Below, piece by piece: positions 1 to 7,359 of a stretch of 16,800 nt of DNA. Position numbers and translations under genes: made by a program. The number at the start of each line of letters is the position of its first letter. The stretch's first letter is position 1. Source of the DNA: Armatimonadota bacterium (GTDB lineage: Bacteria; Armatimonadota; Zipacnadia; Zipacnadales; VGFC01). The DNA is taken from assembly GCA_016869015.1 (NCBI GenBank), contig VGFB01000016.1:1-16800 (forward strand). Direction: 5' to 3'. The notes under the pieces are model-generated. The model saw only the letters and a list, made by a program, of their open reading frames with translations. It was not told the origin of the DNA and made no database searches.

Positions 1-1143
1 ATCTTCCGCTGGAAGAACACACTCGGCTCTCAGCGCGAGCGCAAGCCCTTCTACAACGGACCGTGGGGCGAGTGGGACTCGGGCGGCTTCGGCACCGATG
101 AGTTCATCCGCTTCTGTCGCGAGGTCGACACGGAGCCGCTGATCGTGCTGAACCTGGGAAGCTGGGACTCGCCGGCCAAGGTGGACGCGTACTTCGCCGA
201 GGCCTTGGAGTGGATCGAGTACTGCAACGGCGACGTCTCGACCCCGATGGGCAAGCTCCGTGCCGCGAACGGCCACCCCGAGCCGTACAACGTGACCCAC
301 TGGGAGCTGGACAACGAGACCTGGGGCATGGGCGTCGAGGCCTACGCCGAGCGCGCGCTGCGCTTTGCCAAGGCGATCCACGAGCGCTGGCCCAACGTCA
401 CGCTGTATGCCTGCACGTTCTGGGAGAACGAGGACGCGCGGTTGCTCGAAGTGCTCGGCGAGCAGATCGACCTGATCAGCTATCACCTCTACGACGATCC
501 GAACCGCTTTGCCGCCGGGCCGCTCGCGCACGAGGCCGTCTGGAAGCGGTACGAGAAGCTGATCGCCGACAGCCCCAACCCCGACGCGAAGCTGGCGGTC
601 ACCGAGTGGAACGCGCAGAGCACCGACTGGCGCACGGGGCTCTTCGCGGGGGGGCTGCTGAACGTGATGGAGCGTTGCGACGCGGTGCAGATGGGGAGCC
701 CCGCGCTCTTCCTGCGGCGCGTGGACGCGACGGCCTGGGATAACGCGTTCATCAACCACGACCACGCGGGCTGGTTCCCGGCGCCGAACTACGTGGTGAT
801 GCGGCTCTTCCAGGAGCACTTCCAGCCGACGCTCGTCGCCTGCGAGAGCCTTGGCGGCCTCAACGCCAACGCGACTCTCAGCGAGGACGGGAGGACGCTC
901 GTGTTGAAGGTCGTGAACCCGAACGCCGAGCCGGCGAAGTGCCTCCTCGACCTGGGCGGGAGCTTCGCGCCGAAGAGCGGGAGACAGTGGGTGGTTCAGG
1001 CAGGCCTGGAGGAGCGCAACACGCTGGAGGAGCCGGACCACATCGCGCCGGTGCCATCGCTCTTGCCGGCCACGGCCCAGGCCTTCGAGCACACGTTCCC
1101 CGCGTACTCGGTGACGGTGATGGAGCTGCGCGGCGGGCGGTAG
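1..1143 (+). CDS. GH51-type alpha-L-arabinofuranosidase, 5' end missing
   Basis: This is the C-terminal 380 residues of a GH51 enzyme, which releases terminal alpha-L-arabinofuranosyl groups from arabinan, arabinoxylan or similar polymers. The frame is open from base 1. Early residues read as the family's FGTDEFIRFCRE block, followed by EPLIVLNLGS and the EYCNG block. The acid/base Glu lies in WELDNETWG (Glu at 316-318, residue 106 of this fragment). The nucleophile Glu is in AVTEWN (604-606, residue 202). The last 130 or so residues form the usual all-beta C-terminal domain. Family members run about 500-700 residues, so the start and roughly the first third lie outside the window. The family's usual GNE is DNE here, a mild change that keeps the catalytic Glu. 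It heads the visible part of a four-gene run, 79 bases before the beta-helix gene. The family assignment is firm. The exact substrate and cellular location are not determined, because the N-terminus is missing. Confidence 0.9.
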   Translation: MFRWKNTLGSQRERKPFYNGPWGEWDSGGFGTDEFIRFCREVDTEPLIVLNLGSWDSPAKVDAYFAEALEWIEYCNGDVSTPMGKLRAANGHPEPYNVTHWELDNETWGMGVEAYAERALRFAKAIHERWPNVTLYACTFWENEDARLLEVLGEQIDLISYHLYDDPNRFAAGPLAHEAVWKRYEKLIADSPNPDAKLAVTEWNAQSTDWRTGLFAGGLLNVMERCDAVQMGSPALFLRRVDATAWDNAFINHDHAGWFPAPNYVVMRLFQEHFQPTLVACESLGGLNANATLSEDGRTLVLKVVNPNAEPAKCLLDLGGSFAPKSGRQWVVQAGLEERNTLEEPDHIAPVPSLLPATAQAFEHTFPAYSVTVMELRGGR

Positions 1144-1207
1144 CAGGATGGTCACGATGGCGGCAGGATGAGGCGGCGGGGAGGGGATCCGGACAGCGCG
1201 ACAGATG

Positions 1208-1214
1208 AGGGAGG
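1208..1214 (+). promoter_or_regulatory. Ribosome binding site that fixes the beta-helix gene start
   Basis: AGGGAGG lies 8 bases before the ATG at 1223. An in-frame ATG at 1205 overlaps this site and has no site of its own, so 1223 is the better start. The protein from 1223 also begins directly with a signal peptide. Confidence 0.75.
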
Positions 1215-1222
1215 TCGTCCGC

Positions 1223-2956
1223 ATGAGAGCGTTGGTCATGGCGGCTGTAACTGTGGGCTTGAGCGCGTCCCCGATGGCAGCGACGTACTACGTCGACGGC
1301 GCTGCCGCGAATGCTGCCGATGAGAACCCCGGCACGGAGGCGCAACCGTGGAAGACGATCGCGCGGGCCGGGGGTGCGGCCGAGCTGAAGCCGGGGGACA
1401 CCGTGCTCATCAAGACGGGCGTGTACCGCGAGCATGCGCGGATCACGGTGTCCGGCGAGGAGGGGCAGCCGATCACCTTCGCGGCCGCGCCGGGGGCGAA
1501 GGTCGTCGTGAAGGGCTCGGAGGTCGTGACGGGGCGCTGGACCCGGCTGAGCGAGGACGCTTCGGTGCAGGAGCCCTACCCGAACGCCTTTCAGAACGTG
1601 TGGACGATCGAGCTGGGCGAGGAGTTCTTCACTGACCCCGACTTCGCCGGCAGCTACCAGGACAAGTCGCGGCGGTGGGTGTCGCAGGTCTACCTGCAGG
1701 ACTATCGCGCGCTGCAGCTGATCGGCGAGGACCGCATCTACACCAACGAGCCGTACGCGCGGCTGCGGACCGTGGGCCGCGGGCGCGATGATCTCATCAT
1801 GGACTCCTTCTTCTTCGACCCCGCCGCGCAGATGCTCTACATGAAGACCGGCGGCGATCCGGCCTGGTACAGCATCGAGGTGGGTGTGCGGGGTTGGGTG
1901 CTGACGGCGAGCAAGGTGCATGACGTGGTGATCCGGGGCCTCGAGCTGCGCCAGAACCGCCAGCCCGGCGGCCAGTGGCCGATGGTGAACCTCGGCGAGT
2001 GCGAGCGCGTGGTCATCGAGGACTGCCGGGTCAGCCAGGCCGACTTCTGCGGACTGGGCGTGGGCCGCTCGAAGGGCTGCACCGTCCGCCGCTGCGACCT
2101 GTCCTACAACGGCAACACGGGCCTGGGGATGGGCGAGAACGACGGGGTTGTGGTCGAGGACTGCCGCGTGTTCTTCAACAACTACCGGCGCTTCCACCCG
2201 GGCTGGCACGCGGGCGGGATGAAGTGCATCCCGCGAAACCGACGGTGCACCGTGCAGCGGTGCGAGGTCGCGTACAACATCAACTCGGACGGCATCTGGT
2301 TCGACGCCGAGAACGAGGACATCCGCATCCTCAGCAACATCAGTCACCACAACGACGGCTGTGGCATCTTCTTCGAGATCAACCCGGGCGGCGGGGTCAT
2401 CGCCGACAACCTCGTGTACGGCAACCACGGGCGAGGCATCTACCTGTCGGGCTCGCAGTCGGTGTACGTCCTGCACAACACGGTGGCCCACAACGACTGC
2501 GGGATCGTCTGCATGCCGCGGGAGGACCCCTTCACGCTGGAGCACGTGACCATCCTGAACAACCTCCTGATCGACAACTACGTGGTGGGCGAGGGCGGCC
2601 CGCGCGGCTGCGACCTGACGGTCTACATGGGTAGCCCCGGCGAGTACGAACCTTACGAGCGCAAGGTGATGAGCAACCACTCGGATTACAACGTCTACGC
2701 CTCCCTCACCTGGGACCCGACGATGCGCCACTCCTGGAACCCGAACAACACGCTGGAGCAGTGGCAGCAGCGCTGGCAGGAGGACCTGCAGTCCCGGCGC
2801 GTCCCCGTCGAGTGCGAGCTGCCCGGCATGGGCTTCCGGCTGCTGACCACCGAGGGCCTCGACATCGCCGGACCGGTGCCGGTCGCCTCCGGATGGCAGC
2901 CCGCCCAGCCCGGCCGCGTCGGCTGCGCGCGGACGGAGTGGCAGGCCTCTCGCTGA
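1223..2956 (+). CDS. Secreted right-handed parallel beta-helix protein
   Basis: The protein has 577 residues. Residues 1-20 are a signal peptide (MRALVMAAVTVGLSASPMAA), so it is exported. The mature start reads TYYVDG...AANAADENPGT...PWKTIARA, followed by PGDTVLIKTGVYRE. This is the standard opening of extracellular DUF1565/pectate-lyase-like beta-helix proteins. Residues of about 230-455 carry successive PbH1 coils (VVIRGLELRQN, VVIEDCRVSQ, CTVRRCDLSYNG, IRILSNISHHN, VIADNLVYGNHG) with Asn-rich turns. Such folds occur in polysaccharide lyases and hydrolases (pectate, alginate or polygalacturonate type) and in non-catalytic surface proteins. I see no motif that picks one family. The position after a GH51 arabinofuranosidase suggests pectin or arabinan breakdown, but that is inference. 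Many Cys residues in the helix region are notable for an exported protein. The next gene starts 27 bases downstream. Confidence 0.88.
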   Translation: MRALVMAAVTVGLSASPMAATYYVDGAAANAADENPGTEAQPWKTIARAGGAAELKPGDTVLIKTGVYREHARITVSGEEGQPITFAAAPGAKVVVKGSEVVTGRWTRLSEDASVQEPYPNAFQNVWTIELGEEFFTDPDFAGSYQDKSRRWVSQVYLQDYRALQLIGEDRIYTNEPYARLRTVGRGRDDLIMDSFFFDPAAQMLYMKTGGDPAWYSIEVGVRGWVLTASKVHDVVIRGLELRQNRQPGGQWPMVNLGECERVVIEDCRVSQADFCGLGVGRSKGCTVRRCDLSYNGNTGLGMGENDGVVVEDCRVFFNNYRRFHPGWHAGGMKCIPRNRRCTVQRCEVAYNINSDGIWFDAENEDIRILSNISHHNDGCGIFFEINPGGGVIADNLVYGNHGRGIYLSGSQSVYVLHNTVAHNDCGIVCMPREDPFTLEHVTILNNLLIDNYVVGEGGPRGCDLTVYMGSPGEYEPYERKVMSNHSDYNVYASLTWDPTMRHSWNPNNTLEQWQQRWQEDLQSRRVPVECELPGMGFRLLTTEGLDIAGPVPVASGWQPAQPGRVGCARTEWQASR

Positions 2957-2983
2957 CGGCAAAGCTCACCACGGAGAGCGCAC

Positions 2984-3799
2984 ATGAAGCTGTTCATTTC
3001 GGCGGATATCGAGGGCATCAGCGGCGTCACCAACGACGCCCAGGCGAGCCAGACCGGGCCGCAGTTCGCCGAGGCGCGCCGTTGGATGACCGGGGATGTG
3101 AACGCCGCGATCGAGGGCGCGATCGAGGCCGGCGTCACGCAGGTGCTGGTTAAGGACGCCCACGGCTGGGCCCTCAACCTGCTGCCCGACGGAATCGACG
3201 AACGCGCGACGCTGCTGCAGGGTTGGGGCGTCGAGGATGGCATGATGGAGGGCCTGACCGAGGCGTATGGCCTCGCGTTCCTCGTCGGCTACCACCCGCG
3301 CGCCGGAACGCCCGATGGTGTGCTGTCTCACACCTGGAGCGGCGCGTTGCGGAGGTTGGTCGTCAACGGGATCGAGATGGGGGAGATGGGCCTCTCGGCG
3401 CTCTTCGCCGGGGCGCTCGGGGTGCCGATCGCGCTGGTGACCACCTGCGAAGCCGGGTCCCGACAAGCCCGGGAGCTGCTGCCCTGGGTCGAGACGGCGA
3501 GCGTGAAGCGCGGGATCACGCGCTTTGCGGCGGAGCTGATCCCGATCAAACGGGCTCAGGACGTCATCCGCGACGCCGCTCGCCGCGCCGTGGAGCGACG
3601 GGGCGAGATGGAGCCGCTGCAACTGCAGGCTCCCTTCGTGGTGCGCACCACCTGGTCGAGCCCCGGCATGGCGCAGACCTGCGCGGCGCACGAGGGACTG
3701 GCCCTGGTGGACGAGTACACGGTGGAGTTCAGCGAGACCGACCAACTCGCGGCCCTCCGGCGGCTGCGTCAGGTCTTCCGCATTGCCCAGACGAACTGA
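2984..3799 (+). CDS. M55 family metallo-aminopeptidase (D-aminopeptidase DppA type)
   Basis: The protein has 271 residues, close to the family's usual 270-280. It opens MKLFISADIEGISGV, the M55 signature. The expected zinc ligands are all present: Asp8, Glu10, His60 (KDAHG), His104 (GYHPRAG) and Glu134 (NGIEMGE). The His of the SHTWSG block (His116) matches the proposed catalytic His of DppA. The family founder, Bacillus subtilis DppA, cleaves D-amino-acid-containing peptides such as D-Ala-D-Ala, which points to recycling of peptidoglycan fragments or use of D-peptides. There is no signal peptide, so it should be cytoplasmic. GGAGAG at 2973-2978 is the ribosome binding site. The usual GDD-type block after the central strand reads TTCEAGSRQ here, which is divergent. 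Its place between a beta-helix protein and a TIM-barrel isomerase suggests shared transcription, not necessarily a shared pathway. Confidence 0.9.
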   Translation: MKLFISADIEGISGVTNDAQASQTGPQFAEARRWMTGDVNAAIEGAIEAGVTQVLVKDAHGWALNLLPDGIDERATLLQGWGVEDGMMEGLTEAYGLAFLVGYHPRAGTPDGVLSHTWSGALRRLVVNGIEMGEMGLSALFAGALGVPIALVTTCEAGSRQARELLPWVETASVKRGITRFAAELIPIKRAQDVIRDAARRAVERRGEMEPLQLQAPFVVRTTWSSPGMAQTCAAHEGLALVDEYTVEFSETDQLAALRRLRQVFRIAQTN

Positions 3800-3820
3800 C
3801 GGCAGCGAGAGGCAGTCGCC

Positions 3821-4630
3821 ATGCTATCGGTGACGACGGACTACAAGACAGGCACCGGCTGCCCGGAGGAGTACCTGCGGCGCATCGGCGCGGCCGGCTT
3901 CACCCACATCCACTGGTGCCACCAGTGGGATACGGACTTCCTGTACTGCGAGGCCGAGGTGGAGCAGATCGCCGACTGGCTGGACGAGTGCGGGCTGAGG
4001 CTGCTGGACTTGCACGGCTCGGCGGGAAGAGAGAAGGCGTGGGGCTCGGTGCGCGAGTACGAGCGCCGGGCGGGCGTGGAGCTGGTCGCCAACCGCATCG
4101 CGATGACCGCGCGCCTCGGCGGGGATGTGGTCATCATGCACTTGCCCGGGGGCTCCTGGGAGGAGTACGCGCCCCGGGCTCGCCAGTCCCTGGATGAACT
4201 GCGCCCGGTCGCCGACGCCTCCGGCGTGCGGATTGCGCTGGAGAACGGCGGCTCGCACCAGAGCTTCGACGACATCGAGCGGGCTCTCTCCGCGTATGAC
4301 GAGGAGTACCTCGGCCTGTGCTACGACGCGGGTCACGGGAACCTGTTCCCCGAGGGCTTGGTGCGGCTCGACGCGATTAGAGACCGGCTCGTCTCGGTGC
4401 ATCTCCATGACAACGACGGCTCCGGTGACCAGCATCGGCTGCTCTTCACGGGAACGGTCGATTGGGTGCGCCTCGCAGGGATCATCGCCGGTTCGTCCTA
4501 CGTCGGACCGGTCAGCATGGAGGTCTCGATGCGGAACGAGCCCCCCCAGGACGAGGCCTCCTTCCTGCAGGAGACCTTCTGGACGGGGTCCCGATTCGCA
4601 GCCATGATCGCTTCTGCCGCCCAAACTTGA
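3821..4630 (+). CDS. Sugar phosphate isomerase/epimerase-like TIM barrel (AP_endonuc_2 fold)
   Basis: The protein has 269 residues and the xylose-isomerase-like TIM-barrel fold. Likely metal ligands are Glu141 (IALENGG), Asp169 and His172 (CYDAGHGN), the His pair in VSVHLHDNDG (His194/His196) and Glu234 (VSMEVSM). An additional HWCHQW block is near residue 31. The family includes hydroxypyruvate isomerase, tagatose and psicose 3-epimerases, inosose isomerases and many proteins of unknown substrate. The sequence alone does not decide between them. There is no signal peptide, so it should be cytoplasmic. GAGAGG at 3807-3812 is an 8-base-spaced ribosome binding site, 21 bases after the M55 stop, so the two are probably co-translated from one message. 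It is the last gene of the four-gene run. It probably processes a sugar released by the exported enzymes, which is inference. Confidence 0.87.
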   Translation: MLSVTTDYKTGTGCPEEYLRRIGAAGFTHIHWCHQWDTDFLYCEAEVEQIADWLDECGLRLLDLHGSAGREKAWGSVREYERRAGVELVANRIAMTARLGGDVVIMHLPGGSWEEYAPRARQSLDELRPVADASGVRIALENGGSHQSFDDIERALSAYDEEYLGLCYDAGHGNLFPEGLVRLDAIRDRLVSVHLHDNDGSGDQHRLLFTGTVDWVRLAGIIAGSSYVGPVSMEVSMRNEPPQDEASFLQETFWTGSRFAAMIASAAQT

Positions 4631-4752
4631 GCGAAGCGACTCCGGCGGCCGAGTGGCTGAGGGTCTGATCTGCAGGGGCAGCATGCTGCGAGGATCCGTG
4701 CGCAAGCCGTCAGGCCTCGCTCCGGCGTGTCCGCGCGCGGGGAAAGAAAGTG

Positions 4753-4777
4753 CTTGACAGGTTTGTTCAAGTATGAT
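4753..4777 (+). promoter_or_regulatory. Promoter- or operator-like site in the AT-richer patch
   Basis: TTGACA (4754-4759) is a perfect -35 hexamer and TATGAT (4772-4777) is a good -10 hexamer. They are only 12 bases apart, too close for a standard housekeeping promoter. The same bases form a short inverted repeat, CTTGA (4753-4757) and TCAAG (4767-4771), which could be a repressor or activator site. The patch is strikingly richer in A+T than its surroundings, as promoters in GC-rich genomes often are. It lies about 330 bases before the next gene on this strand. Confidence 0.4.
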
Positions 4778-4958
4778 AAGCATAGCTCTACAGCACTATA
4801 CATGGTCTTACACCGCGGCAGTGATCGACGTAGGCGATAGCCACCTGTCCTGGATTGCGGCTACTGTCGACCCCCCGACGAGCGCCCAGGCTGCGATCCA
4901 GGTCCCGGCTCCGCCTTCACACACGGATTTCCATCACAGCCCGCGGTGGAGCCACACG

Positions 4959-5001
4959 CAGCCGGGTCATCCGTCGCCCCACGGATGACCCGGTTGTCTT
5001 T
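4959..5001 (+). terminator. 16-pair hairpin followed by a short T-rich tail
   Basis: CCGGGTCATCCGT (4962-4974) and ACGGATGACCCGG (4981-4993) are exact reverse complements separated by the six bases CGCCCC. Three more pairs (C-G, A-T and G-T) extend the stem outward to 4959 and 4996. The bases after it on the + strand are TCTTT (4997-5001), a weak T tract. It could end a short RNA started near 4780, act as an attenuator in the leader of the stalk-domain gene, or serve as a protein-binding site. Confidence 0.55.
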
Positions 5002-5109
5002 CCCAGGGCGGCAACTTCCTCAGCCGTTAAGGCGTCCCCCAGGTAGGAGAACCGTCGGGCTGCTGCGAACAGAGCCGTTGCGCGAACGCGCGCACGCGGA
5101 GGGTGAGCC

Positions 5110-6198
5110 ATGCCAGCCTCGGCAGCGATCGCTGCGGTGGCGATCTTCCTGAACGGGAACCAGGTGATGTTGCCCACGGCCGCCATCCAGCGCGGCGGTA
5201 CGGTCATGGTGCCGGTGAAGGGGGTCTTCGACCGGCTGGGGGCGGACGTGCAGTGGGCCGGGCGGGAGAAGACGGTCACCATCGTCGCGCAGGAGATGCG
5301 ACTGGAGTTCACAGTCGGCTCCGACGAGGCGACCCTGAACGGCGAGCGCATCGCCTTGGGGGCCGCTCCCGAGATCCGCGACGGGAACACGCTCGTCCCG
5401 CTGCGTCTGGTCGCGACGGCGCTGGGCGCGGACATCGCGTGGGATCAGCAGCACCGCCGGGTGTACGTGCAGGCCGTCTCCCGCGCGCCTCTGGCCAGCA
5501 CGACCATCGGCGAGCTGGTTGCGAGGCCATACGACTGGGCCGGCCGCGCGGTGCTGATCGTCGGCGAGTACCGCGGCTGGGAGCCGAGCCCCTTCAGCGT
5601 GGCGACGCGCAACGGCCCCCCCGTGTCCCGGCGCGACTGGGTCCTGCGCGACGCGACGAGCGAGGTCTACGTGCGGGGGGATGTCAGCCTCGAGGCGCCC
5701 TTCCCTCTGACCCCTTACTCGAACATCGGCAACCGGATCGCCGTGGCAGGCATCGCGAAAGTCGCCGAGGCGGGCTTCTCCTTCCTCGAGCCACGCGAGG
5801 TGGCGGAAGTCAGTCGCCCGGACGGGCTGGTATGCACCGTATCCACCAGCCGCCGCTCCTACGTGGAGGGGGAGGACGTGCGGATCCGGCTGCGCGTGGC
5901 GAACCCTTTTGCCGCGGCCGTGGAACTGACGCCGAAGCCCGGGCCGCATCATGACCTCGCCATCCGGGACCGGGACGGCCGGGAGGTCTGGCGGCTTTCG
6001 GCGGTCAGTCCGCCCGAGCCTGCCGGCGCAACGTGTGCCCTGCCTCCCGGGGAAGCGGAGCAGGTCGAGGAGCTGTGGAGTCCCGGCTCGGAGGGCTCCC
6101 CGCCCTTGCCGCCGGGCCGGTACACGGTGGTGGGCGAGTGGATGGGCGCGCTGACCTCTTACCCCCACATGATCGCCATCGTCCCGCGCGAGGACTGA
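5110..6198 (+). CDS. Stalk-domain (copper-amine-oxidase-N-like) and BsuPI-domain protein
   Basis: The protein has 362 residues. Residues of about 12-118 hold two copies of the stalk motif: FLNGNQVMLP...VMVPVKGVFDRLGADVQW, and ATLNGERIAL...TLVPLRLVATALGADIAW. This domain is common in secreted Firmicutes and Armatimonadota proteins and has no catalytic role. Residues of about 130-235 look like a small beta-rich, OB-like segment (TIGELVARPYDWAGRAVLIVG). Residues of about 240-360 match the BsuPI proteinase-inhibitor-like fold (YVEGEDVRIRLRVANPF, HDLAIRDRDGREVWRLS, LPPGRYTVVGEW). GGAGGGTGA sets the start, and an in-frame TGA at 5104-5106 rules out a longer N-terminus. The start (MPASAAIAAVAIF) is only weakly signal-peptide-like and has no basic residue, which is odd for a domain set that is normally exported. 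The next gene begins 25 bases later. Confidence 0.8.
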   Translation: MPASAAIAAVAIFLNGNQVMLPTAAIQRGGTVMVPVKGVFDRLGADVQWAGREKTVTIVAQEMRLEFTVGSDEATLNGERIALGAAPEIRDGNTLVPLRLVATALGADIAWDQQHRRVYVQAVSRAPLASTTIGELVARPYDWAGRAVLIVGEYRGWEPSPFSVATRNGPPVSRRDWVLRDATSEVYVRGDVSLEAPFPLTPYSNIGNRIAVAGIAKVAEAGFSFLEPREVAEVSRPDGLVCTVSTSRRSYVEGEDVRIRLRVANPFAAAVELTPKPGPHHDLAIRDRDGREVWRLSAVSPPEPAGATCALPPGEAEQVEELWSPGSEGSPPLPPGRYTVVGEWMGALTSYPHMIAIVPRED

Positions 6199-6223
6199 TC
6201 AGCGACGGGGCGCGGAGATGCGG

Positions 6224-7213
6224 ATGTCGGACGGCGTTCCATCGCCTTCGCCCTCGGCGGAGGACACCCAGCAGCTGACCGTTCCCCAGACCCCGCCGCC
6301 CTCGCCTCGCCGGCGAATGTCGGGCCCGACGCTCCTCGCCTTCCTGGCGGTCGGCGCGCTGATGGGCACCGCCGCCGGGGTCGGGTTCAACCATTGGTGG
6401 ACCGCGCGGCACGCCTCCCCAGAACCCTCGGTCGAGACGCCCATCGCGAGCCTCCCTTCCGTTCCGTCGCCGGCTCCGGCCATGCTCTTCAGCACGGCGC
6501 GCTCGCGGCCGGAGGCCACGGCCGAGGTGCTGGAGGCCGGGGCGCCGCTCGTGTACTGCTTCTTCTCGATCCCCGACGAAGCGCGCGGCGCGGAGGTGTC
6601 CGCCTGGTGGCTGGACGCGGCGCGGGACCCCGTCCGGGCCTCGGGCGAGGTGACCCTCGACCCCGGCGAGGCGCTCAGCGGGGTCGTCGCGCTGCGCCCG
6701 CCCGGCGCTCAGGAGGTCTTCGGCCCCGGCATCTACGAGGTGGCCCTGAGAATCGCGGGAGAGCCGGTCGCCGAGGGGAGCTTCGCGATGCTGAAGGGCG
6801 CGGCGGAGCTCGTCACCCGTCCGGGCGGGATGGACCGGTACCGCCCGGAGGTGAACAACATCCTCGTGTTCACGGGCGAGCCCGGGGGAGCCGTCAGGAA
6901 GCCCTGCGTGCTCCCGAGCGGGACCTCCTCAGTGAAAGCGACCTTCGCCTTCGCCCACGCGCTCAGCGGCACGGCTTTCACGGTGCAGTGGCTCTACGAG
7001 GACGGGCTGATCCGGCAAGCCACGACGGAGGTCGTCATCCGGGCGGCGGAGGGCCAGGCCGACGCGTGGTTTGCCACGAAGCCGCGCCAGGCGCTGCCGC
7101 CGGGGAAATACGCCGTGCTCGTCTCCTTGGGGGAGGGGACGCCGCCGCTGGCCCAGGAACCCTTCTGGATTGGCCGCCAGCCGCGGCCGGATGAACTGCG
7201 CAAGACGCGATAG
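6224..7213 (+). CDS. Membrane-anchored protein with two repeated beta-sandwich-like domains, function unknown
   Basis: The protein has 329 residues and I do not recognise a named family. GGAG at 6214-6217 lies 6 bases before the ATG at 6224, while the ATG at 6218 directly abuts it, so 6224 is the better start. A Pro/Ser-rich cytoplasmic stretch and an Arg cluster (SPRRRMSG) precede one membrane helix at about residues 35-56 (LLAFLAVGALMGTAAGVGF). The rest should face outward. Two segments of about 100 residues share the same layout: a start with a Cys or hydrophobic strand, a W..D/E turn, a P[GL]-rich loop, then PGIYEVALRI or PGKYAVLVSL, and a final strand (EGSFAML, QEPFWIG). This looks like an internal duplication of an Ig-like or BsuPI-like fold. 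It is likely co-transcribed with the preceding stalk-domain gene, suggesting an envelope role. Confidence 0.7.
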   Translation: MSDGVPSPSPSAEDTQQLTVPQTPPPSPRRRMSGPTLLAFLAVGALMGTAAGVGFNHWWTARHASPEPSVETPIASLPSVPSPAPAMLFSTARSRPEATAEVLEAGAPLVYCFFSIPDEARGAEVSAWWLDAARDPVRASGEVTLDPGEALSGVVALRPPGAQEVFGPGIYEVALRIAGEPVAEGSFAMLKGAAELVTRPGGMDRYRPEVNNILVFTGEPGGAVRKPCVLPSGTSSVKATFAFAHALSGTAFTVQWLYEDGLIRQATTEVVIRAAEGQADAWFATKPRQALPPGKYAVLVSLGEGTPPLAQEPFWIGRQPRPDELRKTR

Positions 7214-7227
7214 GGGCCCCTGTCGAA

Positions 7228-7261
7228 CCGCCACATGGCCCAACGCCGGACCATGTGGCGG
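7228..7261. terminator. 11-bp perfect inverted repeat, likely terminator between convergent genes
   Basis: CCGCCACATGG (7228-7238) and CCATGTGGCGG (7251-7261) are exact reverse complements with a 12-base loop. The hairpin starts 14 bases after the stop of the preceding gene and lies between two convergent transcription units, where a bidirectional terminator is expected. No T tract follows on either strand, so termination strength is uncertain. Confidence 0.55.
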
Positions 7262-7359
7262 GAGCGTCTCGCTCCTGAACGGCAGGTTCTCCACCGGCGA
7301 GATGCCGGTGCCACGGACCGCGGGGCGGCCTCGGGTTGGCCTCTCGGCCAAGGCCCGCC
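7261..7359. repeat. Series of three further hairpins between convergent genes
   Basis: Three more short inverted repeats follow the first hairpin directly. They are GGAGCG-TCT-CGCTCC (7261-7275), CACCGGC-GAGAT-GCCGGTG (7292-7310), and TTGGCC-TCTC-GGCCAA (7336-7351). The last is nested inside GGCGG (7324-7328) and CCGCC (7355-7359). The final arm touches the stop codon of the minus-strand glycosyltransferase gene at 7360. The block resembles the intergenic palindromic repeats of REP type seen in GC-rich genomes. Only this one copy is in the window. Confidence 0.5.

Larger units (their letters stand above)
4631..5109. other. 479-base gene-free region
   Basis: I see no convincing gene here. Contents in order are a 12-base perfect palindrome GCAGCATGCTGC (4678-4689), an AT-richer patch at about 4741-4805 with a promoter-like TTGACA, a long GC-rich stretch, a 16-pair hairpin at 4959-4996, and the ribosome binding site GGAGGGTGA (5098-5106) of the next gene. 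The short open frames in this stretch lack ribosome binding sites and protein-like composition. The layout would suit a long regulated leader or a small RNA upstream of the stalk-domain gene. Confidence 0.6.

Noticed and set aside
878..2962. 694-residue open frame antisense to the beta-helix gene
   Set aside because: It is antisense to clear GH51 and beta-helix genes and rich in Arg, Ala, His and Pro. This is a typical shadow in high-GC DNA.
4646..4735. tRNA-Ser-like D-arm (GGCCGAGTGGCTGAGGG)
   Set aside because: The D-arm resemblance is good, but the following anticodon stem does not pair, there is no T-arm (no GGTTCGA-type block) and no acceptor stem. It is chance or, at most, a decayed remnant.
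4773..4988. 71-residue open frame in the gene-free region
   Set aside because: No ribosome binding site, starts inside the promoter-like patch, no protein-like composition, and it runs through the hairpin at 4959.
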